Translations under genes and position numbers: made by a program
The notes under the pieces: generated by a model
What the model was told of the DNA's origin: nothing
What the model saw: only the letters and a program-made list of their open reading frames with translations
The model's database searches: none
Part shown: positions 32,203 to 38,729 of the stretch, in pieces
Numbering within the stretch: position 1 is the first letter of the stretch
How the letters are laid out: the number at the start of each line of letters is the position of its first letter
DNA from: an uncultured Acetatifactor sp.
GTDB lineage: Bacteria > Bacillota > Clostridia > Lachnospirales > Lachnospiraceae
Length of the DNA: 38,729 nucleotides
Assembly: GCA_910579755.1 (NCBI GenBank)
Contig: CAJTVB010000001.1
Location: 1 to 38,729 of the forward strand
Reading direction: 5' to 3'

Positions 32203-32766
32203 ATGTGGACCATGAAACTGTTTGGTACAGATGTGTATCATTTGGTGGCGGCATTTTTAGTATACAGTATTTTAGGATGGTTTGTGGAATCGGTGTATAT
32301 GTCTTTCTGCAACCGGAAAATAACCAACAGAGGATTTGCGAAGGGACCTTTCTGCCCCATCTATGGAGTGGGAGCCGTGTGCTGCTACCTGATTTTCAGC
32401 CCTTTAAAGGGACAATACCTGAAAATATACTTTTTAGGAGCTCTGCTGGCCACGGTATTTGAATACCTGGTAGGCCGGGGAATGATTTTGCTGTTTGGGG
32501 AGCTGTGGTGGGATTACAAGGAAAAGCCCTTTAATTTTCAGGGGATTATCTGTCTGGAGAGCACGGTGGCCTGGGGCTTTTATGCACTGGGTATCGTACA
32601 TATTCTTCATGGATGGGTCTATGCGCTCATCGACAGCCTGGATATGGGGCTGGGGATCATAATTGTCTGTGTGCTGCTGGCGGTGGCTTTAGTGGATTAC
32701 TGTATTCAGCTGGGGAAGGCGTTCCATGTAAAGGAGCGGTACCGCAATTTTATGTCCAGGCGCTGA
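32203..32766 (+). CDS. CmpB-family (PF06541-type) membrane protein
   Basis: A 187-residue membrane protein with about five hydrophobic segments. The N-terminal FLVYSILGWFVESVYMSF and FAKGPFCPIYGVGAV are the hallmark of the family annotated as 'putative ABC transporter permease' (ABC_trans_CmpB). The middle keeps LWWDYKEKPFNFQGIICLES, also conserved. No ABC ATPase is nearby, and the transporter label is historical, so the real function is unknown. It ends in a basic tail. The start lies 21 bases after the rpsU terminator; no strong ribosome binding site is seen (GCGGGGA about 8 bases upstream). Confidence 0.85.
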   Translation: MWTMKLFGTDVYHLVAAFLVYSILGWFVESVYMSFCNRKITNRGFAKGPFCPIYGVGAVCCYLIFSPLKGQYLKIYFLGALLATVFEYLVGRGMILLFGELWWDYKEKPFNFQGIICLESTVAWGFYALGIVHILHGWVYALIDSLDMGLGIIIVCVLLAVALVDYCIQLGKAFHVKERYRNFMSRR

Positions 32767-32838
32767 CAACATTTGTCATAAGTTATGCCGTATTTCCATA
32801 TTCTTTAAAGAGAAAAAAGAATAGGAGTGCGGCTTTTT

Positions 32839-34011
32839 ATGTTTGGAAGGAAATCTTTAATGGCTATCCTGCTGGCGGCGGCAATGTGGCTGGGGGTCAT
32901 TATGCCGGCAAGCGCCAATGTGGCGGTTTCATCACCCTCGGTGATACTGATCGAGAGCTCTACGGGGCAGGTGATCTATGAGTCCAACTCTACAGAGCGC
33001 AGGAGTCCTGCCAGCATCACGAAGATTATGACGCTGCTTTTAACCTTTGAAGCCCTGAAGGAGGGAAGGGTCAGTCTGCAGGATCAGGTAATTATCAGCG
33101 AATATGCCAGCTCCATGGGAGGCTCCCAGGTGTTTCTGGCGCAGGGAGAAATTCAGACTCTGGAGACCATGATCAAGTGTATTGCAGTGGCTTCCGGGAA
33201 TGATGCCAGCGTGGCGGTGGCCGAGCATATCGCAGGCAGCGAGGAGGCCTTTGTGGATTTGATGAATCAGAAGGCGGCGGAGCTGGGCATGGTGGATACC
33301 CATTTTGAAGACTGCTGCGGGCTGTCGGATTCCGACGGGCATTATTCCTCGGCCAGGGATGTGGCGCTCATGTCCCGGGAGCTGACGGTAAAATATCCTG
33401 AGGTGTTTGACTATACGAAGATCTGGATGGAGGATATCACTCATGAAACCAAGCAGGGTACCACCAATTTTACCTTAAGCAGTACTAATAAGCTGCTGAA
33501 GCAGTATCAGTGGGCCACAGGGCTGAAGACCGGTTCCACCAGCAAGGCGAAATACTGTCTTTCGGCTACGGCCAGCAAGGACGGCATCGATCTGATCGCG
33601 GTGGTGATGGGGGCGCCTGACTACAAGGTTCGCTTTCAAGATGCTCAGGCTCTGCTCACCTACGGTTTTGGCGTATGCAAGATCTACATAGACGAAAATA
33701 AGGATCCGCTGAAGTCTTTGACGGTGGAGGGCGGCGTGGAGGAATTGGTTCCTCTTCGGTACAGCGGTGAATTCCGTTATCTGGATACGTCCGGAAGCGA
33801 TCTGTCGGCCGTGGAGAAGGTGCTGGAGCTGCCGGAAGCAGTGACTGCGCCTGTGGCTGAGGGGGCTGAGGCCGGACGCGTCAGGTATCTTTTGAACGGA
33901 GTAGAGATCGGAAGCGTTCCCATTGTCTTTGGGGCGGCAGTGGAAAAAGCCGGATATTTGGATTACCTGAAAAAAATATTCGGGGTTTTTCTTCTGCAGG
34001 AAAGTGCGTGA
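32839..34011 (+). CDS. D-alanyl-D-alanine carboxypeptidase (PBP5/DacF type)
   Basis: A 390-residue penicillin-binding protein that trims the terminal D-Ala from peptidoglycan stem peptides outside the membrane. The signal peptide ends ASA at about 26. Catalytic motifs: SITK (Ser59, Lys62), SGN (119-121) and KTG (230-232, in LKTGSTSKAKY). The C-terminal part contains a PBP5_C-like beta domain and ends in a hydrophobic, probably amphipathic anchor (YLDYLKKIFGVFLL). I chose the ATG at 32839 over the GTG at 32827 because AGGAG (32823-32827) precedes it and the signal begins correctly. A weak promoter (TTGTCA-18-CATATT, 32773-32802) may drive it. Confidence 0.94.
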   Translation: MFGRKSLMAILLAAAMWLGVIMPASANVAVSSPSVILIESSTGQVIYESNSTERRSPASITKIMTLLLTFEALKEGRVSLQDQVIISEYASSMGGSQVFLAQGEIQTLETMIKCIAVASGNDASVAVAEHIAGSEEAFVDLMNQKAAELGMVDTHFEDCCGLSDSDGHYSSARDVALMSRELTVKYPEVFDYTKIWMEDITHETKQGTTNFTLSSTNKLLKQYQWATGLKTGSTSKAKYCLSATASKDGIDLIAVVMGAPDYKVRFQDAQALLTYGFGVCKIYIDENKDPLKSLTVEGGVEELVPLRYSGEFRYLDTSGSDLSAVEKVLELPEAVTAPVAEGAEAGRVRYLLNGVEIGSVPIVFGAAVEKAGYLDYLKKIFGVFLLQESA

Positions 34012-34025
34012 ATGGAAATCAAACT

Positions 34026-34054
34026 GGGGATGCCGGCATAAGGGCGGCATCCCC
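34026..34054 (+). terminator. GC-rich hairpin after the carboxypeptidase gene
   Basis: GGGGATGCC/GGCATCCCC, a perfect 9-bp stem with an 11-base loop. No T-run follows, so termination would be partial; it sits 25 bases before the next start codon. Confidence 0.45.
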
Positions 34055-34079
34055 TGACTTACGAAATGAGAGGAACGAT

Positions 34080-34955
34080 ATGCTGAATATGATAGTTACT
34101 GTTTTGGGGATCCTGGTGCTTGCGGTATTGTGGGTGGCGCTTTATGACAGCAACCGTTTTGTATTGAGGAAGCTGGAGATATCCGACCCCAGGATCAGGA
34201 GGCAGGCCAGGGCTGTGGTTATTGCGGATCTGCACAATAAGCAATATGGAAGGGATAATGAAAGCCTGCTTTGTGCCATCCGGGAGCAGAAACCGGACTT
34301 TATTCTGATTGCCGGAGATATTCTGACGGCATCCCCTGGAAAAACCATGAAGCCTGCCCTGCATTTTTTGAGGGCTCTTGCGGAGGAGTACCCTGTCTAT
34401 TACGGAAACGGTAATCATGAGCACCGTCTGAAGCTGTACCCGGAAACCTACGGCGGCATGGCCCAGGAGTATGCGGAGGGACTCCGTGAAATAGGCATAG
34501 AACCGTTGGTAAACAGTCATGTATCTCTGGCGGAGCTGGGAGTGACCGTATACGGAGCGGAGATTGACAGGAAATATTATAGACGGTTTCAGATTCCCGA
34601 CATGGAGGATGATTATCTGAGCAAAATTTTGGGACAGGCCGACTCTTCCGTCTACACTGTTCTGCTGGCCCATAATCCCGATTATTTTCCCCAATATGCA
34701 GGGTGGGGGGCGGATCTGACAGTTTCCGGACATGTGCACGGAGGCGTTGCCCGGGTGCCCCTCTGGGGCCGGGGAGTTATTTCGCCCGGCATGCTGCCCT
34801 TTCCTAAATATGACGGGGGCATTTTCCGGGAGGGAAAGGCGGTTATGCTGCTCAGCAGAGGGCTGGGAATGCACACGATTCCCATAAGAATCTTCAATCC
34901 CGGAGAACTGTGGGTGGTTGACTTCAGCCCCCTGACAGATCAAAAAGAAAAATAA
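34080..34955 (+). CDS. Membrane-anchored metallophosphoesterase
   Basis: A 291-residue calcineurin-like phosphoesterase. One N-terminal membrane helix (residues about 3-22) anchors it. The dimetal site motifs are D-L-H (50-52), AGD (78-80), GNHE (111-114), AHNPD and SGHVHGG. The architecture resembles YkuE/LpxG-like enzymes. The substrate (a phospho- or UDP-linked lipid, or another phosphoester) cannot be read from the sequence. AGAGGA lies 5 bases before the chosen ATG; the longer frame from 34008 would translate the hairpin and is rejected. It follows the carboxypeptidase in the same direction, in an envelope gene set. Confidence 0.9.
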   Translation: MLNMIVTVLGILVLAVLWVALYDSNRFVLRKLEISDPRIRRQARAVVIADLHNKQYGRDNESLLCAIREQKPDFILIAGDILTASPGKTMKPALHFLRALAEEYPVYYGNGNHEHRLKLYPETYGGMAQEYAEGLREIGIEPLVNSHVSLAELGVTVYGAEIDRKYYRRFQIPDMEDDYLSKILGQADSSVYTVLLAHNPDYFPQYAGWGADLTVSGHVHGGVARVPLWGRGVISPGMLPFPKYDGGIFREGKAVMLLSRGLGMHTIPIRIFNPGELWVVDFSPLTDQKEK

Positions 34956-35049
34956 TTTTTTTCTTCCTGTCCCCGTTTTCACTTTTGCTGCGAATATCGA
35001 AATGTAAATATCTATATGTGAAAGTGAGTTGACAAGGAGGAAAACGATT

Positions 35050-36156
35050 ATGAAAAAGAAACGACTTATTGCTGCGCTGACATCATGCCTGGTGCTGAGC
35101 GCCTGTCTGGGACTCAGTTCCTGCGGAAACGGCAAGGATCATGGCGGCGACTCTCAGGAGAGCGCGGACTTGGAGGTGTCTTTTGATTCTGGTGCGGAAG
35201 CAGATTCGGAACAGGGGAGTGATGGGAAGGAGGAATGTCCTGCAGGCACTGTGCCTGTCTGGCTGCTGGCGGAGTCCTATGTCTATATTGGGGACGAATT
35301 CTGGGATCATTATGTATGCGAACGCAATCAGTACGGAAACGTCCTGACACGAAAAAAATGCGGGGAGGACAATTACGACGTAATCTCTGTGGACTACCGG
35401 GCCGATGTGAAAGAGGAGGAAGGAGCATATTACATAGATACACCGTACAAGGGTCAGGGCATAAGCTATCGTTTTGCCATTGATGAAAACGGCAATGTAA
35501 CCGCCATCAGCGGAAAGGACTGGACACTGACCTACTCGGATGATGATTCATCTGTATTCAAAATCACCTCTGTGAATAAAGGAAACACCACCAGTACTAC
35601 CGTAAGAAAGTATGATGATAAATATCGTTGTGTGGAGTATGAATTTTACAGCGGAAGTATCAGCGAACCCAAGGTAGTTCGCTATTATGCTTATGACGAC
35701 AGAGATCGGTGCGTTTGGATGCGGGAAATAAACTACGAGCGCAACTATGATTTTGAAAACACCATATCGTCATTCTGCGAGATGGATCGCCCGCTGGTGA
35801 GCTTCTATGTGGAAAGCAGCCGTAAGGACGGCGTTCAGCAGAGGATGACTGAGTATACCTGTGAGTGTACTTATGACGGCGCGGGCAACGTCATCACAGA
35901 GATTCACAGGTTTAAAGAAAATGACAAGATCGATTTCACCTATGCGTATGCCTATGATGATGTAGGAAACATGATTGAAATGAAAGAAATAGAAGATGAC
36001 GGTTATATCCGGGATATCTACGAATATGACGCTGATGGAAACCAAATCGGTTATCGATTAAGTGAAGGCAAGAGTCATGATATTTACAGGCCCTTTCCTG
36101 TGCAGGATGATGCGCTGGTGCTTGCTTTTCTGACCTTAAAGGCGGAGAAATACTGA
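35050..36156 (+). CDS. Predicted lipoprotein with YD-like repeats
   Basis: A 368-residue secreted protein. The N-terminus is MKKKRLIAALTSCLVLSACL followed by GLSSCGNG, with two possible lipoboxes (LSA-Cys19 and LSS-Cys25). An acidic linker rich in Ser/Asp/Glu follows (about 30-65). The second half has YD/RHS-like beta-hairpin units: YDDKYRCVEYEFY, YDDRDRCVWMREINY, YDGAGNVITEIHRF, YDDVGNMIEMKEIE and YDADGNQIGYRL, each about 20-30 residues apart. These usually form wound beta-sheet structures at the cell surface. The function is unknown. AAGGAGG with good spacing fixes the ATG at 35050. Confidence 0.82.
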   Translation: MKKKRLIAALTSCLVLSACLGLSSCGNGKDHGGDSQESADLEVSFDSGAEADSEQGSDGKEECPAGTVPVWLLAESYVYIGDEFWDHYVCERNQYGNVLTRKKCGEDNYDVISVDYRADVKEEEGAYYIDTPYKGQGISYRFAIDENGNVTAISGKDWTLTYSDDDSSVFKITSVNKGNTTSTTVRKYDDKYRCVEYEFYSGSISEPKVVRYYAYDDRDRCVWMREINYERNYDFENTISSFCEMDRPLVSFYVESSRKDGVQQRMTEYTCECTYDGAGNVITEIHRFKENDKIDFTYAYAYDDVGNMIEMKEIEDDGYIRDIYEYDADGNQIGYRLSEGKSHDIYRPFPVQDDALVLAFLTLKAEKY

Positions 36157-36170
36157 CAGCCGTGAAATGC

Positions 36171-36200
36171 TTGACAGTTACTTTAAGGGAGCGGTAAAAT
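36171..36200 (+). promoter_or_regulatory. Promoter of the CAP-LysM gene
   Basis: TTGACA (36171-36176), 18-base spacer, TAAAAT (36195-36200). Confidence 0.7.
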
Positions 36201-36214
36201 AAGGGAGTAACTTA

Positions 36215-36239
36215 GCAGATATTACCAAGCAATATCTGC
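36215..36239 (+). promoter_or_regulatory. Perfect inverted repeat in the CAP gene leader
   Basis: GCAGATATT and AATATCTGC flank a 7-base spacer, starting 15 bases after the -10. It may be an operator for a dimeric regulator or an RNA hairpin that stabilises the transcript. It ends 25 bases before the start codon. Confidence 0.55.
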
Positions 36240-36264
36240 AATTCAAGCAAAGGAAGGAAAAACG

Positions 36265-38334
36265 ATGAGGAAGAGAACTAAAACACTGTTCCGAAGGGTG
36301 TCGGCGCTACTGCTTGCAGGGCTGGTGCTGACATCTACGGCGGCTCCCGTCAGGGCAGCCGGCACATCCAATGCCGCAGGTCTGAGTGTGGCGTATCATA
36401 CCCAGGAGGAGATCCTGGCCCGGATGAAAAGCGACGGACTTTCGCTGAGTGATCCCTTTACCTATGGGGAAGCACCTGTAACGGAAGGGAATTACGCACC
36501 GGGCAGTCTGTCCCAGGACACCCTGGACAAGGCCCTGAAGATGCTGAACCAGGTGCGATATATCGCAGGGCTGTCGGACAATGTGACGCTGTCCGATGAG
36601 TACAACCAAAAAACCCAGGCGGCTTCGCTGGTGATGTTTTTGAACAATGAGCTGAACCATTATCCGGATAAGCCGGAGGTATTTGGAAGTGAGTATGAAC
36701 AATTGTACCAGCTGGGCAAGGAGGGGGCCCGCAGCTCCAATATTGCCATGGCGGCAAGCACCAATACGATCAGCGGGGCAGTGAGCCTGCATGACACCAT
36801 TGTCAACGGCTGGATGGCAGATGCGGACGGCAGCAACATCGAGAAAGTGGGGCACCGCCGGTGGATCTTAAATCCTGCCATGAAGGCTACTGGCTTCGGT
36901 GCGATTTTCGGGGCTATAGCTGTGAATGGAAACAGTTATGGGTATACTTACAGCGCCATGTATTCTCTGGACGGTGCCGGTGCAGGTGGAGAGTGCAGTG
37001 TGGCCTGGCCGGCCCAGAATATGCCGGTGGCCTACTTTGATGCGACATATCCCTGGTCCATTTCCACAGGGGTCGAGGAGAATCCTGCGACGGTGAAGGT
37101 GACTCTCACCAGAGTTTCCGATGGCAAGGTCTGGAATTTTTCCGCCGCTGGCGCCGACGGGGATTTTTATGTGCAAAACAGCACTAATTCAAGTATTGTA
37201 GGACAAATGGGAGCATGCATCATTTTCCGTCCCAAGGATATCGAGGCATACAAGGCAGGAGATTCCTTCCAGGTGTCCATTGAAGGCATTTCCGCTCCTA
37301 TTTCCTACACAGTAAATTTCTTTGACGAGAACAGTGTAGGAACAACACCGGGAACAACCACGCCTCCCACCGGAGGAGACCAGCCTGGAACGACTACCCC
37401 TCCCACTGGAGGAGACCAGCCCGGAACGACTACGCCGCCTTCCAGCGGTAATCAGCCTGGAACGACTACGCCGCCTTCAAGCGGTAATCAGCCTGGAACG
37501 ACTACGCCGCCTTCCAGCGGTAATCAGCCTGGAACGACTACGCCGCCTTCCAGCGGTAATCAGCCTGGAACGACCACGCCGCCTGCCAGCAGTAGTCAGC
37601 CCTCCGGCACTCAAAGCGGTGTCAGCCAGGCGCCTGTGATTGTGAATGTGGACTGGAATTCAGTGAATAACAGCATCAGTACAGCTCCCGCAGCAGGCAA
37701 CGACCAGAATGTTAATGCCACAGTGGGCAGTCAGTTTGAGGTTCCCGCCGATGTGCTGAACAATCTTGCGGGGAAGGACACCACTCTGTTTCTTCACACA
37801 GGAAGCGGAATCGCTTTTGGTCTGTCCGGCTCTGATGTAAAGACCGGAGACGCCTCCTTCAAGGTGACTATGACCTCCGGCGATGTGCCTGAGGAAGCAA
37901 AGCAGCAGGTACTTACGGGCGCTTATGCCAGCCGAAGCTTTGGTATGAGCGAAAAGGGAGATTATTCCATTCCGGTGAGCGTTCATATGAACCTGGGCAA
38001 GGAAAATGCAGGAAAGCAGGCCTTTTTATACAGCTATGACGAGGAAGCCGGTACTATGAAGCTGGTTGGAACCTTTACTGTTACGGAACAGGGACAGGCT
38101 ATGTTTGGCATCAGCCGTGGAGACGAATATATTGCCGTGGTGGCCGACAAGGCTGTGGAGGGGATCGGAAATGCCTCACAGGGAAGCGGCAGAACCTATA
38201 CGGTGAAGAATGGAGATACCCTTTTTGGCATTGCCAGAAGGAACGGCGTCAACGTGAATACGCTGATTCAGGCCAACCCCCAGATCAGAAATATAAATAA
38301 TATTCATCCTGGCTGGATCATTAATATCCGGTAG
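36265..38334 (+). CDS. Secreted CAP-domain protein with Pro/Thr repeat and LysM
   Basis: A 689-residue exported protein. The signal peptide (MRKRTKTLFRRVSALLLAGL ...) probably ends at PVRA, residue 31. A CAP/SCP domain spans about 85-215: LDKALKMLNQVRYIAGL, NELNHYP and the typical VGHRRWILNP. A beta-rich part follows (230-350), then seven 12-residue PGTTTPP-S/T-GxQ units (about 362-445), a ZU5-like or unassigned beta domain (about 475-630), and a C-terminal LysM (643-689, YTVKNGDTLFGIARRNGVNV) that binds peptidoglycan. The repeat is a likely wall-spanning, possibly O-glycosylated linker. CAP proteins act outside the cell, but no general activity is settled for bacterial ones. GGAAGGA precedes the ATG. 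Confidence 0.92.
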   Translation: MRKRTKTLFRRVSALLLAGLVLTSTAAPVRAAGTSNAAGLSVAYHTQEEILARMKSDGLSLSDPFTYGEAPVTEGNYAPGSLSQDTLDKALKMLNQVRYIAGLSDNVTLSDEYNQKTQAASLVMFLNNELNHYPDKPEVFGSEYEQLYQLGKEGARSSNIAMAASTNTISGAVSLHDTIVNGWMADADGSNIEKVGHRRWILNPAMKATGFGAIFGAIAVNGNSYGYTYSAMYSLDGAGAGGECSVAWPAQNMPVAYFDATYPWSISTGVEENPATVKVTLTRVSDGKVWNFSAAGADGDFYVQNSTNSSIVGQMGACIIFRPKDIEAYKAGDSFQVSIEGISAPISYTVNFFDENSVGTTPGTTTPPTGGDQPGTTTPPTGGDQPGTTTPPSSGNQPGTTTPPSSGNQPGTTTPPSSGNQPGTTTPPSSGNQPGTTTPPASSSQPSGTQSGVSQAPVIVNVDWNSVNNSISTAPAAGNDQNVNATVGSQFEVPADVLNNLAGKDTTLFLHTGSGIAFGLSGSDVKTGDASFKVTMTSGDVPEEAKQQVLTGAYASRSFGMSEKGDYSIPVSVHMNLGKENAGKQAFLYSYDEEAGTMKLVGTFTVTEQGQAMFGISRGDEYIAVVADKAVEGIGNASQGSGRTYTVKNGDTLFGIARRNGVNVNTLIQANPQIRNINNIHPGWIINIR
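37348..37599 (+). repeat. Seven 36-bp tandem repeats coding the Pro/Thr linker
   Basis: Each unit encodes PGTTTPP plus five residues. Copies 1-2 end TGGDQ, copies 3-6 end SSGNQ and are nearly identical in DNA, and copy 7 has diverged to ASSSQ. The near-identity of copies 3-6 points to recent duplication. Confidence 0.92.
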
Positions 38335-38342
38335 CGGAAGAA

Positions 38343-38375
38343 AAGAAACGGTGTAGCGATGCTATGCCGTTTCTT
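38343..38375 (+). terminator. Terminator of the CAP-LysM gene
   Basis: AAGAAACGG-TG-TAGC pairs with GCTA-TG-CCGTTTCTT around a GAT loop. The T-rich 3' arm is followed by AAATTAAG. Confidence 0.75.
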
Positions 38376-38616
38376 AAATTAAGAGATTACCTGCAGTTTT
38401 TTATAAATATATCTTGCATATTTTCCTTAAGTATGATAGCTTATTTCCAAAGCATAATGATTCTGGATTTATTCTGACACTTCTAAGCCGTCATTTTTAA
38501 CATCGGAAAATCTATGCTTTCTATTCAAATTTTTTCATTTACAAATAACAAAGCAGAGGATTTTCAAATGTGTGCCATCCGCAGACGTGTCCTCTGTATG
38601 CAAAGGAGGAGCATGG
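38376..38616. other. AT-rich intergenic region before the Rpn-like gene
   Basis: No gene is seen. Near its end CAGAGGA (38554-38560) and TCCTCTG (38590-38596) are complementary and 29 bases apart, just before the ribosome binding site. It probably holds the promoter for the next gene. Confidence 0.4.
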
Positions 38617-38729
38617 ATGGAAATTGTATCGTTAAAGTATGACTTCAGCTTTAAGCACCTGATGCTGAATGAGAAGGTGAGGAAGTATTTCATCAGTGAT
38701 GTGCTGGGAATTCCTGTGGAGGAGATCGG
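38617..38729 (+). CDS. Partial gene: Rpn / PD-(D/E)XK nuclease transposase-like
   Basis: The first 37 codons read MEIVSLKYDFSFKHLMLNEK followed by VRKYFISDVLGIPVEEI, then the window ends. The pattern 'D.SFK.LM.NEKV...F..D.L..' matches the start of the Rpn family of recombination-promoting nucleases (PDDEXK_2, 'transposase_31'), common in multiple copies in Lachnospiraceae. The catalytic D-ExK residues are beyond the edge. I chose the ATG at 38617; the ATG at 38613 stops after nine codons. AAAGGAGGA precedes it. Confidence 0.7.
   Translation, partial: MEIVSLKYDFSFKHLMLNEKVRKYFISDVLGIPVEEI

Noticed and set aside
37348..37599. CRISPR-like regular spacing
   Set aside because: The units are directly adjacent, in frame and code a Pro/Thr linker; there are no unique spacers and no cas genes.

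Overview
The window looks like chromosomal DNA of a gut Firmicute of the Lachnospiraceae (Clostridium cluster XIVa) type. The evidence is the gene repertoire and its low-to-moderate GC: a T-box-regulated threonyl-tRNA synthetase, the era / YqzL-like / recO / lipoprotein / glycyl-tRNA synthetase order, a ribosomal protein S21 gene, a very large 2-hydroxyacyl-CoA dehydratase activase, a CmpB-type membrane protein, a D-Ala-D-Ala carboxypeptidase and strong AGGAGG-like ribosome binding sites. Genus assignment is inference; there is no rRNA or tRNA gene here.

Left end (1-3.3 kb): an AT-richer, disturbed stretch. It holds the 5' end of a leftward gene that resembles a tyrosine recombinase, a chain of short gene remnants (an internally deleted HD hydrolase, a truncated GNAT N-terminus, an unknown 37-residue reading frame), then a full T-box leader and a threonyl-tRNA synthetase that lacks the usual N-terminal TGS domain. 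A perfect-ended inverted repeat lies just after it. I read this as an acquired or rearranged segment.

3.3-15 kb: a RibD/DHFR-like reductase, a Na/Pi cotransporter with PhoU tail, a GyrI-like protein broken by one base in a G7 run, a 1296-residue SWIM-SNF2 helicase and a 76-residue coiled-coil protein, closed by a bidirectional terminator. On the minus strand is a roughly 1426-residue activase with two ASKHA ATPase modules. Its promoter is followed by a 16-bp perfect palindrome.

15-24.4 kb, plus strand: a rhomboid-like membrane protein with a zinc-ribbon tail, a sigma-70-like protein without region 4 overlapping a small unknown gene, an M16C metallopeptidase, era, a YqzL-like gene overlapping recO, a lipoprotein whose promoter has a T9 spacer run, and glycyl-tRNA synthetase with its terminator.

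24.4-32.2 kb: a 991-residue protein with a J-like N-terminus (no HPD), TPR-like repeats and a dense cysteine cluster, followed 21 bp later by an HscC-like short Hsp70 and then alaS. This dedicated J-like/Hsp70 pair, linked to tRNA charging genes, is the most interesting functional unit here. rpsU follows on its own strong promoter.

32.2-38.7 kb: envelope genes: a CmpB-family membrane protein, a D,D-carboxypeptidase, a membrane-anchored metallophosphoesterase, a lipoprotein with YD-like repeats, and a secreted CAP-domain protein with a Pro/Thr-rich 36-bp repeat array and a LysM domain. The window ends in the start of an Rpn/PD-(D/E)XK transposase-like gene.
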